Source: an uncultured Prevotella sp.
GTDB lineage: Bacteria > Bacteroidota > Bacteroidia > Bacteroidales > Bacteroidaceae
Assembly (NCBI GenBank): GCA_900322095.1
Contig: ONYS01000008.1
Coordinates: forward strand, 1-60,951
Direction of reading: 5' to 3'
Length of the DNA stretch: 60,951 nt
Position numbers and translations under genes: made by a program. This document shows, in pieces, positions 26,041 to 36,625 of this stretch. The notes beneath the pieces are model-generated. The model ran no database searches and was not told where the DNA came from. It was given only the letters and a program-made list of their open reading frames with translations. Every line of letters starts with the position of its first letter. Positions within the stretch are counted from its first letter, which is position 1.

Positions 26041-26994
26041 ATGAACGCAATTACAAGAACCGATTTCCATTTTAATGGTCAGAAGAGTGTTTACCATGGT
26101 AAGGTGAGAGATGTCTACAACATCAACGACGACCTGATGGTGATGGTTGCTACCGACAGAATCTCGGCTTTCGACGTGATTCTTCCCAAGGGCATCCCCT
26201 TCAAGGGACAGGTGCTCAACCAGATTGCAGCCAAGTTTCTTGATGCCACAAGCGACATCTGCCCCAACTGGAAGCTCGCCACTCCCGACCCCATGGTCAC
26301 GGTGGGACTGAAATGTGAAGGTTTCCGCGTGGAGATGATCATCCGCTCCATCCTCACCGGCAGCGCCTGGAGAGCTTACAAGGACGGCTGCAGAGAGCTG
26401 TGCGGAGTGAAGCTGCCCGAAGGCATGAAGGAGAACGAGCGCTTCCCCGAGCCCATCATCACCCCGACCACGAAGGCCGACGAGGGACACGACCTCAACA
26501 TCTCGCGTGAGGAGATCATCCGTCAGGGCATCGTTCCCGCTGAGGACTATGCCATCATGGAGGACTATACCCGCAAGCTCTTCAAGCGCGGACAGGAAAT
26601 CGCCGCTAAGCGCGGTCTGATTCTCGTCGACACAAAGTATGAGTTCGGAAAGCGCGACGGCAAGGTGTATCTCATCGACGAGATTCACACACCCGACTCC
26701 AGCCGCTATTTCTATGCCGACGGCTACGAGGAGCGTCTGGCAAAGGGCGAGCCTCAGCGTCAGCTCTCCAAGGAGTTCGTGCGTCAGTGGCTCATCGAGC
26801 ACAACTTCATGAACCAGCCCGGACAGGTGATGCCTGAGGTTACCGACGAGTATGCTGAGAGCGTGAGCGAGCGTTACATCGAACTCTACGAGCACATCAC
26901 GGGTGAAAAGTTCGACAAGGCTGCCGAGACTGGCGACGTGCTGGGCCGCATCGAGAAGAACGTGAGCGAATACTTGAAGCTCCACGAGAAATAA
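26041..26994 (+). CDS. purC: SAICAR synthetase
   Basis: 317 aa, the long form usual in Bacteroidota. It joins CAIR and aspartate using ATP, a middle step of purine synthesis. Seen: [29 protein letters not shown] at the N-terminus, [31 protein letters not shown] and [27 protein letters not shown] with the metal/aspartate-binding acidic residues. It is second in the phoH-purC-ubiE-aroE-purM-prfA-pyrF run. A second purine gene, purM, lies four genes on. Confidence 0.97.
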   Translation: MNAITRTDFHFNGQKSVYHGKVRDVYNINDDLMVMVATDRISAFDVILPKGIPFKGQVLNQIAAKFLDATSDICPNWKLATPDPMVTVGLKCEGFRVEMIIRSILTGSAWRAYKDGCRELCGVKLPEGMKENERFPEPIITPTTKADEGHDLNISREEIIRQGIVPAEDYAIMEDYTRKLFKRGQEIAAKRGLILVDTKYEFGKRDGKVYLIDEIHTPDSSRYFYADGYEERLAKGEPQRQLSKEFVRQWLIEHNFMNQPGQVMPEVTDEYAESVSERYIELYEHITGEKFDKAAETGDVLGRIEKNVSEYLKLHEK

Positions 26995-27084
26995 TCGTTA
27001 ATGAGGAGTCATGGAGAAGGTCTGGAGGAAGCCCCAACTGGCAACCACTTCCACACCTTCTCCATATTCCCTAAACTTTTTAGA

Positions 27085-27819
27085 ATGTATCAACAGGAGA
27101 AAATCACCCCCTACTCCAACAACGAAAAGAAGAGCCAGCAGGTGGAGGAGATGTTCGACAACATTGCCCCCACTTACGACACTCTGAACCATCGCCTTTC
27201 GTGGAATATCGACAAGATGTGGCGCAACCGTGCCATCAATGCGCTGCAGCCGTCTCATCCGCAGCGCATGCTCGATATTGCGACAGGCACAGGCGACTTC
27301 GCCATCCTCGCTGCCCGGAAGCTTCAGCCCAAACAACTCATCGGAGCCGACATCTCGGAAGAGATGATGAGAATCGGTGCACAAAAGGTGAAGAAACTGG
27401 GTCTGGACAGCGTCATCAGCTTTGCCAAGGAAGACTGTCTGGCACTCAGTTTCCCCGACGACAGTTTCGATGCCGTCACCGCAGCGTTCGGCATCCGCAA
27501 CTTCGAGAATCTTGATCAGGGACTGAAGGAGATTCATCGCGTGCTGAAGCCCGGCGGCCACCTGAGCATCGTAGAGCTGACCACACCGGTGACGTTCCCC
27601 ATGAAGCAGCTGTTCAAGATCTACAGCAACACGGTGCTGCCCCTCTACGGACGAATGATCAGCAAGGACCGCAGCGCTTACGAATATCTGACGAAGACCA
27701 TCGAGGCCTTCCCGCAAGGCGAGGAGATGATGCGCATCTTCAACAAGGCCGGCTTTGCCAACGCCTCATTCCGCCGACTCACCTTCGGCATCTGTACGAT
27801 GTACCTTGCCGAGAAATAG
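27085..27819 (+). CDS. ubiE: Demethylmenaquinone methyltransferase
   Basis: 244 aa SAM-dependent class I methyltransferase that carries out the last step of menaquinone synthesis, the respiratory quinone of these bacteria. Motif I is [16 protein letters not shown], followed by GADISEEMM, and the family signatures [17 protein letters not shown] and [20 protein letters not shown] are present. The open frame reaches back to 27001, but the family begins at [12 protein letters not shown] (27085), so I use that start. It lies 90 bp after purC. Also named menG. Confidence 0.95.
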   Translation: MYQQEKITPYSNNEKKSQQVEEMFDNIAPTYDTLNHRLSWNIDKMWRNRAINALQPSHPQRMLDIATGTGDFAILAARKLQPKQLIGADISEEMMRIGAQKVKKLGLDSVISFAKEDCLALSFPDDSFDAVTAAFGIRNFENLDQGLKEIHRVLKPGGHLSIVELTTPVTFPMKQLFKIYSNTVLPLYGRMISKDRSAYEYLTKTIEAFPQGEEMMRIFNKAGFANASFRRLTFGICTMYLAEK

Positions 27820-27874
27820 CAACGCCACCGTACATTATTATATATAGAGCAACAGAATTAAAATTGACCTTTGT

Positions 27875-28624
27875 ATGGACAAATACGGACTCATAGGATA
27901 CCCCCTCGGCCACTCCTTCTCGATTTCTTATTTTAACGAGAAATTCGAGAATGAGCACATCAATGCCAAATACATCAATTTTGAGATTCCCTCGATAGAT
28001 GGACTGACCGAAATATTGGACCGCAATCCCGAACTGCGCGGTCTCAACGTGACCATCCCCTACAAGGAACAAGTAATCAAGTTTCTCGACGCCATCAGTC
28101 CCGAGGCCGAAGCCATCGGTGCCGTCAATGTAATCCGCGTGACACACAAAGGCGACAAGGTCTTTCTGAAAGGCTTCAACAGCGACGTCATCGGATTCAC
28201 CCGCAGCATTGAGCCGCTTCTTGAGCCGGCTCAGAAGAAAGCGCTCATCCTGGGCACTGGCGGTGCGTCGAAAGCCATCAACTTCGGCTTGAAATCGCTC
28301 AACATGCAGACGATATTCGTGAGCCGCACGAAGCATGGCAACGGATTCATCACCTACGATGAGGTGACGGCTGAACTGATAAAGGAATACAACGTGGTCG
28401 TCAACTGCACGCCAGTGGGCATGTACCCCCACGCCGACGAGTGCCCGCAGTTGCCCTATGAGGCAATGGACACCCACACGTTGCTCTACGATTTGATATA
28501 CAACCCCGACGAGACCCTCTTCCTGAAACGCGGACGCGAACAGGGAGCAACGGTGAAGAACGGCTTGGAAATGCTTCTGCTGCAAGCTTTCGCCTCGTGG
28601 GAATTTTGGAATAGAAAAGACTAA
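27875..28624 (+). CDS. aroE: Shikimate dehydrogenase
   Basis: 249 aa. It reduces 3-dehydroshikimate with NADPH on the way to aromatic amino acids. Substrate site seen: GLIGYPLGHSFSISYFNEKF and GLNVTIPYKEQVIKFLD with the catalytic Lys. Nucleotide site: ALILGTGGASKAINFGLKSL. Then VVNCTPVGMYPHADECPQLPY and KNGLEMLLLQA at the C-terminus. It is slightly short for the family but complete. Sixth-codon position and spacing of 13 bp to purM fit an operon. Confidence 0.96.
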   Translation: MDKYGLIGYPLGHSFSISYFNEKFENEHINAKYINFEIPSIDGLTEILDRNPELRGLNVTIPYKEQVIKFLDAISPEAEAIGAVNVIRVTHKGDKVFLKGFNSDVIGFTRSIEPLLEPAQKKALILGTGGASKAINFGLKSLNMQTIFVSRTKHGNGFITYDEVTAELIKEYNVVVNCTPVGMYPHADECPQLPYEAMDTHTLLYDLIYNPDETLFLKRGREQGATVKNGLEMLLLQAFASWEFWNRKD

Positions 28625-28637
28625 AACACAAAATATA

Positions 28638-29801
28638 ATGACCAACAGATACATGCAGAGAGGCGTGAGCGCAGCCAAGGAGGACGTTCACAACGCCATC
28701 AAGAATATCGATAAGGGAATCTTCCCACAGGCTTTCTGTAAAATCATGCCCGACATCGTGGGCGGCGACCCGGACTATTGCAACATCATGCACGCCGATG
28801 GTGCCGGCACAAAGTCGAGCCTGGCTTATATGTACTGGAAAGAGACGGGCGACCTGAGCGTATGGAAGGGCATCGCGCAAGACGCCATCGTGATGAACAC
28901 CGACGACCTGCTCTGTGTGGGCGCAGTGGACAACATCCTCGTAAGCTCTACCATCGGCCGCAACAAGATGCTGATTCCGGGCGAGGTGATCTCAGAGATC
29001 ATTAATGGCACCGACGAAATCCTCAGCGACATGCGCAAGATGGGCATCGGCATCTGGCCCACTGGCGGTGAGACAGCCGACGTGGGCGACCTCGTGCGCA
29101 CCATTATCGTCGACTCTACCGTCACCTGCCGCATGAAGCGCTCGGATGTCATCGACAATGCCAACATCCGTCCGGGCGATGTCATCGTGGGACTCAGCTC
29201 AACAGGACAGGCTACCTACGAGCATGAGTACAACGGAGGTATGGGCAGCAACGGACTGACGAGCGCCCGCCACGACGTCTTCGCGAAATACCTGGCCACA
29301 AAATATCCTGAGAGCTACGATGCTGCCGTTCCCGACGAACTGGTCTACAGCGGCAAGTACAAGCTGACCGATCCCGTCGAGGGCAGTCCCGTCAATGCCG
29401 GCAAGCTCGTCCTCTCCCCCACCCGCACCTACGCTCCGGTAATCAAGCGTCTGCTCGACGAGCTGCGCCCCGAGATTCACGGAATGGTACACTGCACGGG
29501 TGGCGCACAGACCAAGGTGATGCACTTCGTCGGCGACAACTGCAAGGTGGTGAAAGACAATCTTTTCCCCATTCCGCCTCTGTTCAAGGCCATTCACGAC
29601 TGCTCCGGCACTGACTGGAAAGAGATGTACCAGGTGTTCAACATGGGCCACCGCATGGAGATCTACGTCCGTCCTGAGGTTGCCGACAAGGTGATAGCCA
29701 TCAGCAAGAGCTTCAACATCGACGCTCAGGTGGTGGGCCACATCGAGGAAGGCGCAAAGAGTCTCACCATCAAGAGCCCCTACGGCACCTTTGAATATTA
29801 A
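28638..29801 (+). CDS. purM: Phosphoribosylformylglycinamidine cyclo-ligase (AIR synthetase)
   Basis: 387 aa. This is the divergent Bacteroidota form of PurM, which closes the imidazole ring of purines using ATP. Recognisable parts are DGAGTKSSLAYMYWKETGDLSVWKG, DAIVMNTDDLLCVGA with the conserved Asp, ISEIINGTDEILSDMRKMGI, the GGETADVGDLVR loop, GDVIVGLSSTGQATYE and SPTRTYAPVIKRLLDE. The C-terminal part has HCTGGAQTKVMHF and QVFNMGHRMEIYV. It is longer than E. coli PurM (about 345 aa) but aligned in its motifs. Co-directional with purC in the same run. Confidence 0.95.
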   Translation: MTNRYMQRGVSAAKEDVHNAIKNIDKGIFPQAFCKIMPDIVGGDPDYCNIMHADGAGTKSSLAYMYWKETGDLSVWKGIAQDAIVMNTDDLLCVGAVDNILVSSTIGRNKMLIPGEVISEIINGTDEILSDMRKMGIGIWPTGGETADVGDLVRTIIVDSTVTCRMKRSDVIDNANIRPGDVIVGLSSTGQATYEHEYNGGMGSNGLTSARHDVFAKYLATKYPESYDAAVPDELVYSGKYKLTDPVEGSPVNAGKLVLSPTRTYAPVIKRLLDELRPEIHGMVHCTGGAQTKVMHFVGDNCKVVKDNLFPIPPLFKAIHDCSGTDWKEMYQVFNMGHRMEIYVRPEVADKVIAISKSFNIDAQVVGHIEEGAKSLTIKSPYGTFEY

Positions 29802-29864
29802 GTTTTAAGAATTCTACAGTTGCCTGGATTGTGCCGGAGCTGTAGAAGAACTCCAAAAGTACAA

Positions 29865-30974
29865 ATGCAAGACAATCAGATACTACAGAAACTCGACGGT
29901 CTCGACGCCCGTTATCAGGAAGTGTCCACGCTGATTACCGACCCTGAGGTGATTGCCGACCAGCCCCGCTACGTGAAGCTCACCAAGGAATACAAGGACC
30001 TGGGCGACATCATGGATGCCAAGAAGCGATACACCGCCTGCCTCAATGCCATCAAGGAGGCCAAGGACATCATTGCCAACGACAGCGATGCCGACATGAA
30101 GGACATGGCGCGGGAGGAACTGGCCGAGAACGAGGCTTTGCAACCCAAGATTGAAGAAGAAATAAAACTGCTCCTCATCCCCAAGGATCCGGAGGACGCC
30201 AAGAACGTTCAGATGGAAATTCGTGCGGGAGCCGGTGGCGACGAGGCTGCTCTCTTCGCAGGCGACCTATTTAATATGTATAAGAAGTTCTGCGAGTCGA
30301 AGCACTGGAACGTGAGCGTGACGAGCATATCGCCCGGTGCCGTGGGTGGCTACAAGGAGATCGACTTTGCCGTTTCGGGCGAGAACGTCTACGGCACGTT
30401 GAAATACGAGTCGGGCGTCCATCGCGTTCAGCGTGTGCCCGCCACTGAGACGCAAGGCCGAATGCACACGTCGGCTGCCACAGTGGCCGTGCTGCCCGAA
30501 GCCGACAAGTTCGAGGTCAACATCAACGAGGGCGACATCAAGTGGGATACCTTCCGCTCGAGTGGCGCTGGTGGACAGAATGTGAACAAGGTGGAGTCCG
30601 GCGTACGTCTGCGCTACCCCTGGAAGAATCCCAACACGGGCGAAGTGGAGGAAATCCTCATCGAATGTACCGAGACCCGCGACCAGCCCAAGAACAAGGA
30701 GCGCGCACTCTCAAGACTGCGCACGTTCATCTACGACCGCGAGCATCAGAAGTATGTCGACGATATTGCCAGCCGCCGCAAGTCGCTGGTTTCAACTGGC
30801 GACCGCTCGGCCAAGATCCGTACGTACAACTTCCCCCAAGGCCGCGTCACCGACCACCGCATCGGCTACACCACTCACGACCTGCAAGGATTCCTCAATG
30901 GCGACATCCAAGGCATGATCGACGCACTTACCGTTGCGGAGAATGCCGAGAAACTGAAAGAAAACGAATTGTAA
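29865..30974 (+). CDS. prfA: Peptide chain release factor 1
   Basis: 369 aa. It terminates translation at UAA and UAG. Seen: the codon-recognition PAT tripeptide in [19 protein letters not shown] and the peptidyl-hydrolysis GGQ loop in [19 protein letters not shown] near residue 235. The VPATE form separates RF1 from RF2. The open frame begins at 29820, but the family starts at [13 protein letters not shown], so 29865 is chosen. It lies 63 bp after purM. No prmC methyltransferase gene is adjacent. Confidence 0.97.
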   Translation: MQDNQILQKLDGLDARYQEVSTLITDPEVIADQPRYVKLTKEYKDLGDIMDAKKRYTACLNAIKEAKDIIANDSDADMKDMAREELAENEALQPKIEEEIKLLLIPKDPEDAKNVQMEIRAGAGGDEAALFAGDLFNMYKKFCESKHWNVSVTSISPGAVGGYKEIDFAVSGENVYGTLKYESGVHRVQRVPATETQGRMHTSAATVAVLPEADKFEVNINEGDIKWDTFRSSGAGGQNVNKVESGVRLRYPWKNPNTGEVEEILIECTETRDQPKNKERALSRLRTFIYDREHQKYVDDIASRRKSLVSTGDRSAKIRTYNFPQGRVTDHRIGYTTHDLQGFLNGDIQGMIDALTVAENAEKLKENEL

Positions 30975-30994
30975 ACATTCATAACACAACCATC

Positions 30995-31816
30995 ATGACA
31001 AGAAAAGAACTGGTGGAACAGATCTTCGCCAAGAAATCATTCCTCTGTGTGGGTCTGGACACCGACCTGAATAAGATTCCTCCGTTTCTGCTCAACGAGC
31101 CGGATCCGGTAGTAGCTTTCAACAAACAGATCATCGATGCTACCGCTCCATACTGCGTAGCCTACAAGCCCAACATGGCTTTCTATGAGAGCATGGGCGT
31201 GAAAGGCATAGCAGCTTTCGAGAGTACCGTTGAATACCTCAAGGAGAACTATCCCCATCATTTCATCATCGCTGACGCTAAGCGTGGCGACATAGGCAAC
31301 ACATCTGCCATGTACGCCCGCACGTTCTTCGACGAATACGACGTGGATGCCCTCACAGTGGCTCCCTACATGGGCCAGGATTCCGTGACTCCCTTCCTCA
31401 ACTACGAGGGAAAGTGGGTGATCCTTCTTGCTCTGACGTCGAATGCCGGCAGCATGGATTTCCAGATGACGAAGAACGAGGAAGGCGTCCGTCTCTTCGA
31501 GCGCGTCCTGGCAAAAGGACTGGAATGGGGCACAACCGACAACCTGATGTTTGTTGTTGGTGCAACCCGCGGCTCGCTCATCGGTGATGTCCGCAAGGTG
31601 GCTCCCAACTCCTTCCTGCTTGTCCCCGGCGTTGGCGCTCAGGGTGGAAGTCTTGAGGAAGTCTGCAAGTACGGAATGATCAAGGACTGCGGCCTGCTCG
31701 TCAACTCTTCGCGCGGCATCATCTATGCCTCCAGCGAAGACGACTTTGCAGAGGCCAGTGCCGCTAAGGCCAAGGCCCTGCAGGAGCAGATGGCTAAAGA
31801 GCTCGAGAAGCTATAA
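30995..31816 (+). CDS. pyrF: Orotidine 5'-phosphate decarboxylase (long type 2 form)
   Basis: 273 aa. It makes UMP from OMP. Seen: [22 protein letters not shown]-type substrate residues ([20 protein letters not shown]), the catalytic [16 protein letters not shown] with the Lys-Asp network, and [13 protein letters not shown] with the phosphate-binding loop. The frame is open far upstream (from 30542), but that portion lies within prfA, and homology starts at [11 protein letters not shown], 20 bp after the prfA stop. Last gene before a strong terminator. Confidence 0.97.
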   Translation: MTRKELVEQIFAKKSFLCVGLDTDLNKIPPFLLNEPDPVVAFNKQIIDATAPYCVAYKPNMAFYESMGVKGIAAFESTVEYLKENYPHHFIIADAKRGDIGNTSAMYARTFFDEYDVDALTVAPYMGQDSVTPFLNYEGKWVILLALTSNAGSMDFQMTKNEEGVRLFERVLAKGLEWGTTDNLMFVVGATRGSLIGDVRKVAPNSFLLVPGVGAQGGSLEEVCKYGMIKDCGLLVNSSRGIIYASSEDDFAEASAAKAKALQEQMAKELEKL

Positions 31817-31844
31817 TCAGCGTATCCCCACTCATCCATATTAC

Positions 31845-31876
31845 AAAAGGCAAAGATTCAGTTCTTTGCCTTTTTT
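31845..31876 (+). terminator. Terminator after pyrF
   Basis: AAAAGGCAAAGA / TCTTTGCCTTTTTT, a perfect stem with a short loop and a T-run, 28 bp after the stop. It ends the phoH-to-pyrF operon. Confidence 0.92.
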
Positions 31877-31994
31877 CTTTTTGTAGCTTGCAGGATTAAT
31901 CTCTGATTCTCAACCAGAAAGAATTGTAAGTCTTGTGAATTAGAGAATTTGAGAATTCTTATAGTTCCTAGTATCTTTACGAAAAATGTTTGGA

Positions 31995-32082
31995 TTACCA
32001 CTCGGTGGTAAAAGCATTACCACTCGGTGGTAAAAGCATTACCGCTCGGTGGTAAACACGTTACCGCTCAGTGGTACGCTCA
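31995..32082. repeat. 22-bp tandem repeat array 3 (4 units), TTACCACTCGGTGGTAA core
   Basis: Units start at 31995, 32017, 32039 and 32061, exactly 22 bp apart. The first two are identical and carry a perfect palindrome with 7-bp arms (TTACCAC / GTGGTAA) and a TCG centre. Units 3 and 4 change one arm base (TTACCGC), which as RNA still pairs as G-U. The sequence differs from arrays 1 and 2 but the period is the same. The surrounding gap 31877-32466 between pyrF and lpxD has no gene. It also contains an inverted repeat TCCGACGTTCGTCGGA at 32193-32208. Confidence 0.92.
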
Positions 32083-32429
32083 TCATCTCTCGGTTTTCAA
32101 CTGTTTTTTAGTCAATGTAGCCTACCCCGAAATCATTCTCTTCACGAATCGTTATGCCCAAGTCGTCTTTCATAGTGCGTTTATTGATGCCGTCCGACGT
32201 TCGTCGGAAAGCAAAAACTCTCCACAGAAAATTTCAAATAGCCCATTTCAGGTCTAAAAATGACGGCATAAATACATGCTGATGTAAAGCTTCTGTTCCG
32301 TCAACTGACGATTATAAAAGTCGGAACTTGATAGAACGTTTCTTGCCAAACGCTGAGTGCAAGATTATTGCAAAGCCTATAAAATACTAAATAATGCGGT
32401 AAGTTTTGGCGGGATAAATATTTTTTGCT

Positions 32430-32437
32430 ACATTTGC
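32430..32437 (+). promoter_or_regulatory. -7 promoter element of the lpxD operon
   Basis: TACATTTG followed by CAAAAT, 29 nt before the lpxD ATG. Confidence 0.6.
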
Positions 32438-32466
32438 AAAATTAAAATAGCTATTAATTTATCAAC

Positions 32467-33504
32467 ATGGAATTTACAGCAAGGCAAATTGCAGATTTCA
32501 TCAAGGGACGCATAGTAGGCGACGAGAATGCCACGGTGCATACTTTCGCCAAGATTGAAGAAGGTGTCCCTGGAGCCATTTCATTCTTATCCAGTCCTAA
32601 ATACGCACATTATCTCGATAGCACCGAGGCGACTATCGTGCTCGTCGATGCCGCCATTGCCATAGAGAAGGCCGTGAAGCCTACATTGATTATTGTTGAG
32701 AACGCCCGCGACTGCGTGGCCCGTCTTCTCCAGCTCTATTCCAGCGCAATGCCCCGCAAGAAGGGTATCTCCGAGAGCGCTTCCATCTCCCCCTCAGCCA
32801 AGATCGGCAAGGATGCTTACGTAGGACCGTTTGCAGTGGTTGGCGATGGTGCAGTCATTGGTGACAATGCGCAAATTTACCCCAATGTATATATCGGCGA
32901 CGGCGTAAAGATTGGCGACAACGTGAAGCTTTATCCCAATGTCGTCATCTATTATGGTTGCCGTCTTGGCAACAATGTCACGATCCATGCCGGTTCGGTC
33001 ATCGGTGCCGATGGCTTTGGTTTCGCTCCAACAGCCAATGGTTACGACAAGATTCCTCAGATTGGCATCGTCACGATTGAAGACGACGTGGAGATTGGCG
33101 CCAACACCTGCGTTGACCGTTCCACAATGGGCAGCACCATCATCCATAAGGGCGTGAAGCTCGACAACCTCGTACAGATAGCCCACAACGTTGAGGTAGG
33201 CGCCAACACCGTGATGTCGGCCCAGGTGGGCATCGCCGGTTCCACCAAGGTGGGCCAGTGGTGTATGTTCGGTGGTCAGGTGGGCATTGCCGGCCACATC
33301 ACCATCGGCGACAAAGTATTCCTGGGTGCCCAGTCGGGTGTGCCCAGCAGCCTGAAGAGCAACCAGCAACTCATCGGCACTCCGCCTATGGAAAAGCTTC
33401 CCTACTTCAAGAGTCAGGCCATCTTCCAGAAGTTGCCCGCCATCTACAAGCAGATGTATCAGATGCAACAGGAAATTGAAGAATTAAAAAAGAAAATAAA
33501 ATAA
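32467..33504 (+). CDS. lpxD: UDP-3-O-(3-hydroxyacyl)glucosamine N-acyltransferase
   Basis: 345 aa. Third enzyme of lipid A synthesis: it adds the N-linked hydroxyacyl chain from acyl-ACP. An N-terminal uridine-binding domain (residues 1-100, [22 protein letters not shown]) precedes a long left-handed beta-helix of hexapeptide repeats ([20 protein letters not shown] and on). The catalytic His segment is [17 protein letters not shown]-terminal coiled segment ([19 protein letters not shown]) ends the protein. It leads the cluster lpxD-lpxC/fabZ-lpxA-miaA. Confidence 0.97.
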   Translation: MEFTARQIADFIKGRIVGDENATVHTFAKIEEGVPGAISFLSSPKYAHYLDSTEATIVLVDAAIAIEKAVKPTLIIVENARDCVARLLQLYSSAMPRKKGISESASISPSAKIGKDAYVGPFAVVGDGAVIGDNAQIYPNVYIGDGVKIGDNVKLYPNVVIYYGCRLGNNVTIHAGSVIGADGFGFAPTANGYDKIPQIGIVTIEDDVEIGANTCVDRSTMGSTIIHKGVKLDNLVQIAHNVEVGANTVMSAQVGIAGSTKVGQWCMFGGQVGIAGHITIGDKVFLGAQSGVPSSLKSNQQLIGTPPMEKLPYFKSQAIFQKLPAIYKQMYQMQQEIEELKKKIK

Positions 33505-33514
33505 CAAATACATA

Positions 33515-34906
33515 ATGGACACTTTGAAACAGACAACCCTCAAAGGCAGTTTCACACTCTTTGGAAAAGGACTGCACACAGGCATCAACCTGACAGTTAC
33601 TTTCAACCCAGCTCCAGAAAATACAGGATATAAGATACAGCGCATCGACCTTGAAGGCCAACCCATCATCGATGCCATTGCCGAACACGTGGTCGACACG
33701 CAGCGCGGAACGGTCGTTGCCCAAGGCGAGGCCCGCGTGGGAACCATCGAGCACGCCATGGCAGCCCTATACGCACTCGGTGTAGACAACTGCCTCATCC
33801 AGGTGAACGGTCCCGAATTCCCCATCCTCGACGGCTCTGCCATCATCTTCGTACAGAAGATTCAGGAGGTAGGCATTCAGGAGCAGAACGCTCCCAAGGA
33901 CTACTACATCATCCGCAAGAAGATTGAAGTGAAGGACGAGGAGACCGGTTCGTGCATCACCATCCTTCCCGACAGCGAATTCTCCATCACGGCCATGTGC
34001 AACTTCAACTCGAAGTTCATCGCCTCGCAGTTTGCCACCCTCGACGCCGCCGACAAGTTCGCCACGGAGATTGCTCCTGCCCGCACATTCGTTTTCGTAC
34101 GCGACATCGTGCCCCTGCTTGAGCACAATCTCATCAAGGGCGGCGACCTCGACAACGCCATCGTCATCTATGAGCAGATTGTCTCTCAGGAGAAGCTCGA
34201 CCAGCTGGCCGACCTGCTCCACGTGCCCCACATGGACGCCTCGCAGCCCGGCTACATCCAGCACCGTCCGCTGATGTGGGAGAACGAATGCACGCGTCAC
34301 AAACTGCTCGACATCGTCGGCGACATGGCCCTCATCGGCAAGCCCATCAAGGGCCGCATCATCGCCACCCGTCCGGGCCACACCATCAACAACAAGTTTG
34401 CCCGACTGATGCGCAAGGAAATCCGCAAGCATGAGGTGCAGGCTCCTATCTACGATCCCAATGAGGAGCCACTGATGGACAACATCCGCATCCGTCAGCT
34501 GCTGCCCCACCGCTATCCCATGCAGTTGGTCGACAAGGTTGTGGCCATGGGTGCTACGAGCATCGTCGGCATCAAGAACGTCACGGCCAACGAGCCCTTC
34601 TTCCAGGGCCACTTCCCCGGTGAGCCCGTCATGCCGGGCGTACTGCAGATTGAGGCCATGGCACAGTGCGGCGGGCTGCTCGTCCTGAGTCAGTTGGAAG
34701 AGCCTGAGCGCTGGTCGACCTACTTCCTGAAGATCGACGACGTGAAGTTCCGCGACAAGGTTGTCCCGGGCGACACATTGCTCTTCAAGGTAGAGCTGCT
34801 CCACCCCGTCCGCCACGGCATCAGTTCGATGAAGGGTTATGTCTTCGTCGGCGACCATGTCGTATCAGAAGCCACATTCACAGCACAAATTATTAAAAAC
34901 AAGTAA
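33515..34906 (+). CDS. lpxC/fabZ: LpxC-FabZ fusion: deacetylase plus hydroxyacyl-ACP dehydratase
   Basis: 463 aa. Residues 1-~305 are LpxC, the zinc deacetylase that commits to lipid A. Ligand-bearing segments GTIEHAMAALYALGVDN and HKLLDIVGDMALIGKPIKG are visible, plus ARTFVF. Residues ~320-463 are FabZ, with active-site parts LLPHRYPMQLVDKV and GHFPGEPVMPGVLQIEAMAQ. Both enzymes draw on the 3-hydroxyacyl-ACP pool, so fusion may balance lipid A against fatty acid synthesis. This fusion is well known in Bacteroidota, so it is a lineage marker. It lies 10 bp after lpxD and 9 bp before lpxA. Confidence 0.97.
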   Translation: MDTLKQTTLKGSFTLFGKGLHTGINLTVTFNPAPENTGYKIQRIDLEGQPIIDAIAEHVVDTQRGTVVAQGEARVGTIEHAMAALYALGVDNCLIQVNGPEFPILDGSAIIFVQKIQEVGIQEQNAPKDYYIIRKKIEVKDEETGSCITILPDSEFSITAMCNFNSKFIASQFATLDAADKFATEIAPARTFVFVRDIVPLLEHNLIKGGDLDNAIVIYEQIVSQEKLDQLADLLHVPHMDASQPGYIQHRPLMWENECTRHKLLDIVGDMALIGKPIKGRIIATRPGHTINNKFARLMRKEIRKHEVQAPIYDPNEEPLMDNIRIRQLLPHRYPMQLVDKVVAMGATSIVGIKNVTANEPFFQGHFPGEPVMPGVLQIEAMAQCGGLLVLSQLEEPERWSTYFLKIDDVKFRDKVVPGDTLLFKVELLHPVRHGISSMKGYVFVGDHVVSEATFTAQIIKNK

Positions 34907-34915
34907 AGGGAAAGA

Positions 34916-35686
34916 ATGAATCAGATTAGTCCTCTAGCCTACGTACATCCCGAAGCTAAGTTGGGAGACAACAACATTATTGGTCCCTTCTGCTATATCG
35001 ACCGCAACACGGTGATGGGCGACAACAACGTACTCCAGAATAGTGTCACCATCAACTATGGCGCCCGCATAGGAAGCAACAACGAAATATTTCCGGGTGC
35101 CAGCATATCCACCAAGCCACAAGACCTCAAATTCAAAGGTGAGGATACCATCTGCGAGGTGGGCAGCTTCAACTCCATCCGCGAGAACGTGACCATCTCG
35201 CGCGGCACGGCTTCGAAAGGCACCACCCAGGTGGGCGACCACAACCTGCTGATGGAGAACATGCACATCGCTCATGACTGCTTCTTCGGTTCCCACCTGA
35301 TTATCGGCAACTCCACAAAGTTTGCCGGTGAGGTGAGGGTCGACGACAATGCCATCATCTCTGCCGAGGTGCTCTGCCATCAGTTCTGCCACATCGGCGG
35401 CTATGTGATGATTCAGGGAGGAAGTCGTTTCTCACAGGACATTCCGCCTTATATCATCGCCGGCAAGGAGCCCATCCGCTATGCAGGAGTCAACATCGTG
35501 GGTCTGCGCCGCCACGGATTCAGCAACGAGCTCATCGAACTCATCCACAACGCCTATCGCCTGCTGTATTCCAAGGGAATTCTTGCTGAGGGTATAGAGG
35601 AAATCAAGAAGAATCTGCAGGTCACGCCCGAGATTCAGTACATCATCGACTTCGTGAGCTCTTCCAAACGAGGCATCATCCGCTAA
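34916..35686 (+). CDS. lpxA: UDP-N-acetylglucosamine O-acyltransferase
   Basis: 256 aa. First lipid A enzyme. Hexapeptide beta-helix from residue 1 (AYVHPEAKLGDNNIIGPFC), catalytic His in LMENMHIAHDCFFG, then the family's IVGLRRHGFSNELIELIHNAYR C-terminal helical domain. The gene order lpxD-lpxC/fabZ-lpxA is conserved in the phylum. miaA begins 3 bp after the stop. Confidence 0.97.
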   Translation: MNQISPLAYVHPEAKLGDNNIIGPFCYIDRNTVMGDNNVLQNSVTINYGARIGSNNEIFPGASISTKPQDLKFKGEDTICEVGSFNSIRENVTISRGTASKGTTQVGDHNLLMENMHIAHDCFFGSHLIIGNSTKFAGEVRVDDNAIISAEVLCHQFCHIGGYVMIQGGSRFSQDIPPYIIAGKEPIRYAGVNIVGLRRHGFSNELIELIHNAYRLLYSKGILAEGIEEIKKNLQVTPEIQYIIDFVSSSKRGIIR

Positions 35687-35689
35687 CCG

Positions 35690-36625
35690 TTGGACACGCT
35701 CATCGTCATATTAGGCCCGACGGGTGTGGGCAAGACAGAACTCTGCCTCACCGTGGCCGAACACTTACATATACCCATCATCAACGCCGACTCGCGACAG
35801 GTATATGCCGAAATACCCATTGGTACCGCCGCACCTACTGAAGAGCAGATGCGGCGAGTACCACATTTTTTTGTCGGCACCCGCCACTTGGACGACTACT
35901 ACAGCGCAAGCCTCTACGAGCAGGATGTCTTGCAGCTGCTTCCTAGACTTTTTCAAGAATCCCGTTCCTACCATCCCGAGCATCCCGTCGCTCTGCTCAC
36001 GGGAGGCTCCATGATGTATATCGACGCTGTATGCAAGGGCATCGACGATATTCCGACAGTCGACGAGGAGACGCGCGCCGAGCTCAAGCGCCGGCTGGCC
36101 GAAGAAGGGCTTGAGCCTCTGGCCGAGCAACTGCGCCTGCTCGACCCGGAATACTGGAAAGTCGTCGACCGGAAAAATCCGCGGCGTCTGGTTCACGCCC
36201 TGGAAATCTGCCTGATGACCGGCAAGCCCTTCTCCTCATTCCTCACCCATCAGACTAAGCTCCGCCCCTTCCGCATCATCCGCATTGGTCTCAACCGCGA
36301 CCGTGAGGAGCTCTATGGCCGAATCAACGCCCGGGTAGTGAAGATGATCGACCAGGGACTGCTCGACGAGGCACTGGCTGTATACCCCCAGCGCCACACA
36401 AACGCGCTGAACACCGTTGGCTTCAAGGAGTCCTTCGAATATCTCGACGGACTGGTTACGCTCGACGACACCATTCTCCACATCCAGTCCAACACGCGTC
36501 GCTACATGCGCAAACAGCTCACGTGGTTCAAACGCGATGCCGACATCCGATGGTTTCATCCCGACAACGTTAAAGAAATTATAAATTATATAGACGATAG
36601 TCTTAATTCGAGTGATTTTTCGTAA
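35690..36625 (+). CDS. miaA: tRNA dimethylallyltransferase
   Basis: 311 aa. It isopentenylates A37 of tRNAs that read codons starting with U. P-loop [13 protein letters not shown] at residue 8, then [37 protein letters not shown] and the late [14 protein letters not shown] and [16 protein letters not shown] segments are all present. The start is TTG, 3 bp after the lpxA stop; no ATG is available upstream of the P-loop. The C-terminus overlaps the promoter element of the following gene. Confidence 0.95.
   Translation: MDTLIVILGPTGVGKTELCLTVAEHLHIPIINADSRQVYAEIPIGTAAPTEEQMRRVPHFFVGTRHLDDYYSASLYEQDVLQLLPRLFQESRSYHPEHPVALLTGGSMMYIDAVCKGIDDIPTVDEETRAELKRRLAEEGLEPLAEQLRLLDPEYWKVVDRKNPRRLVHALEICLMTGKPFSSFLTHQTKLRPFRIIRIGLNRDREELYGRINARVVKMIDQGLLDEALAVYPQRHTNALNTVGFKESFEYLDGLVTLDDTILHIQSNTRRYMRKQLTWFKRDADIRWFHPDNVKEIINYIDDSLNSSDFS

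Noticed and set aside
30542-30994. N-terminal extension of pyrF
   Set aside because: The extra 151 codons lie inside prfA in another frame and are arginine/proline-rich nonsense; pyrF homology starts at 30995.
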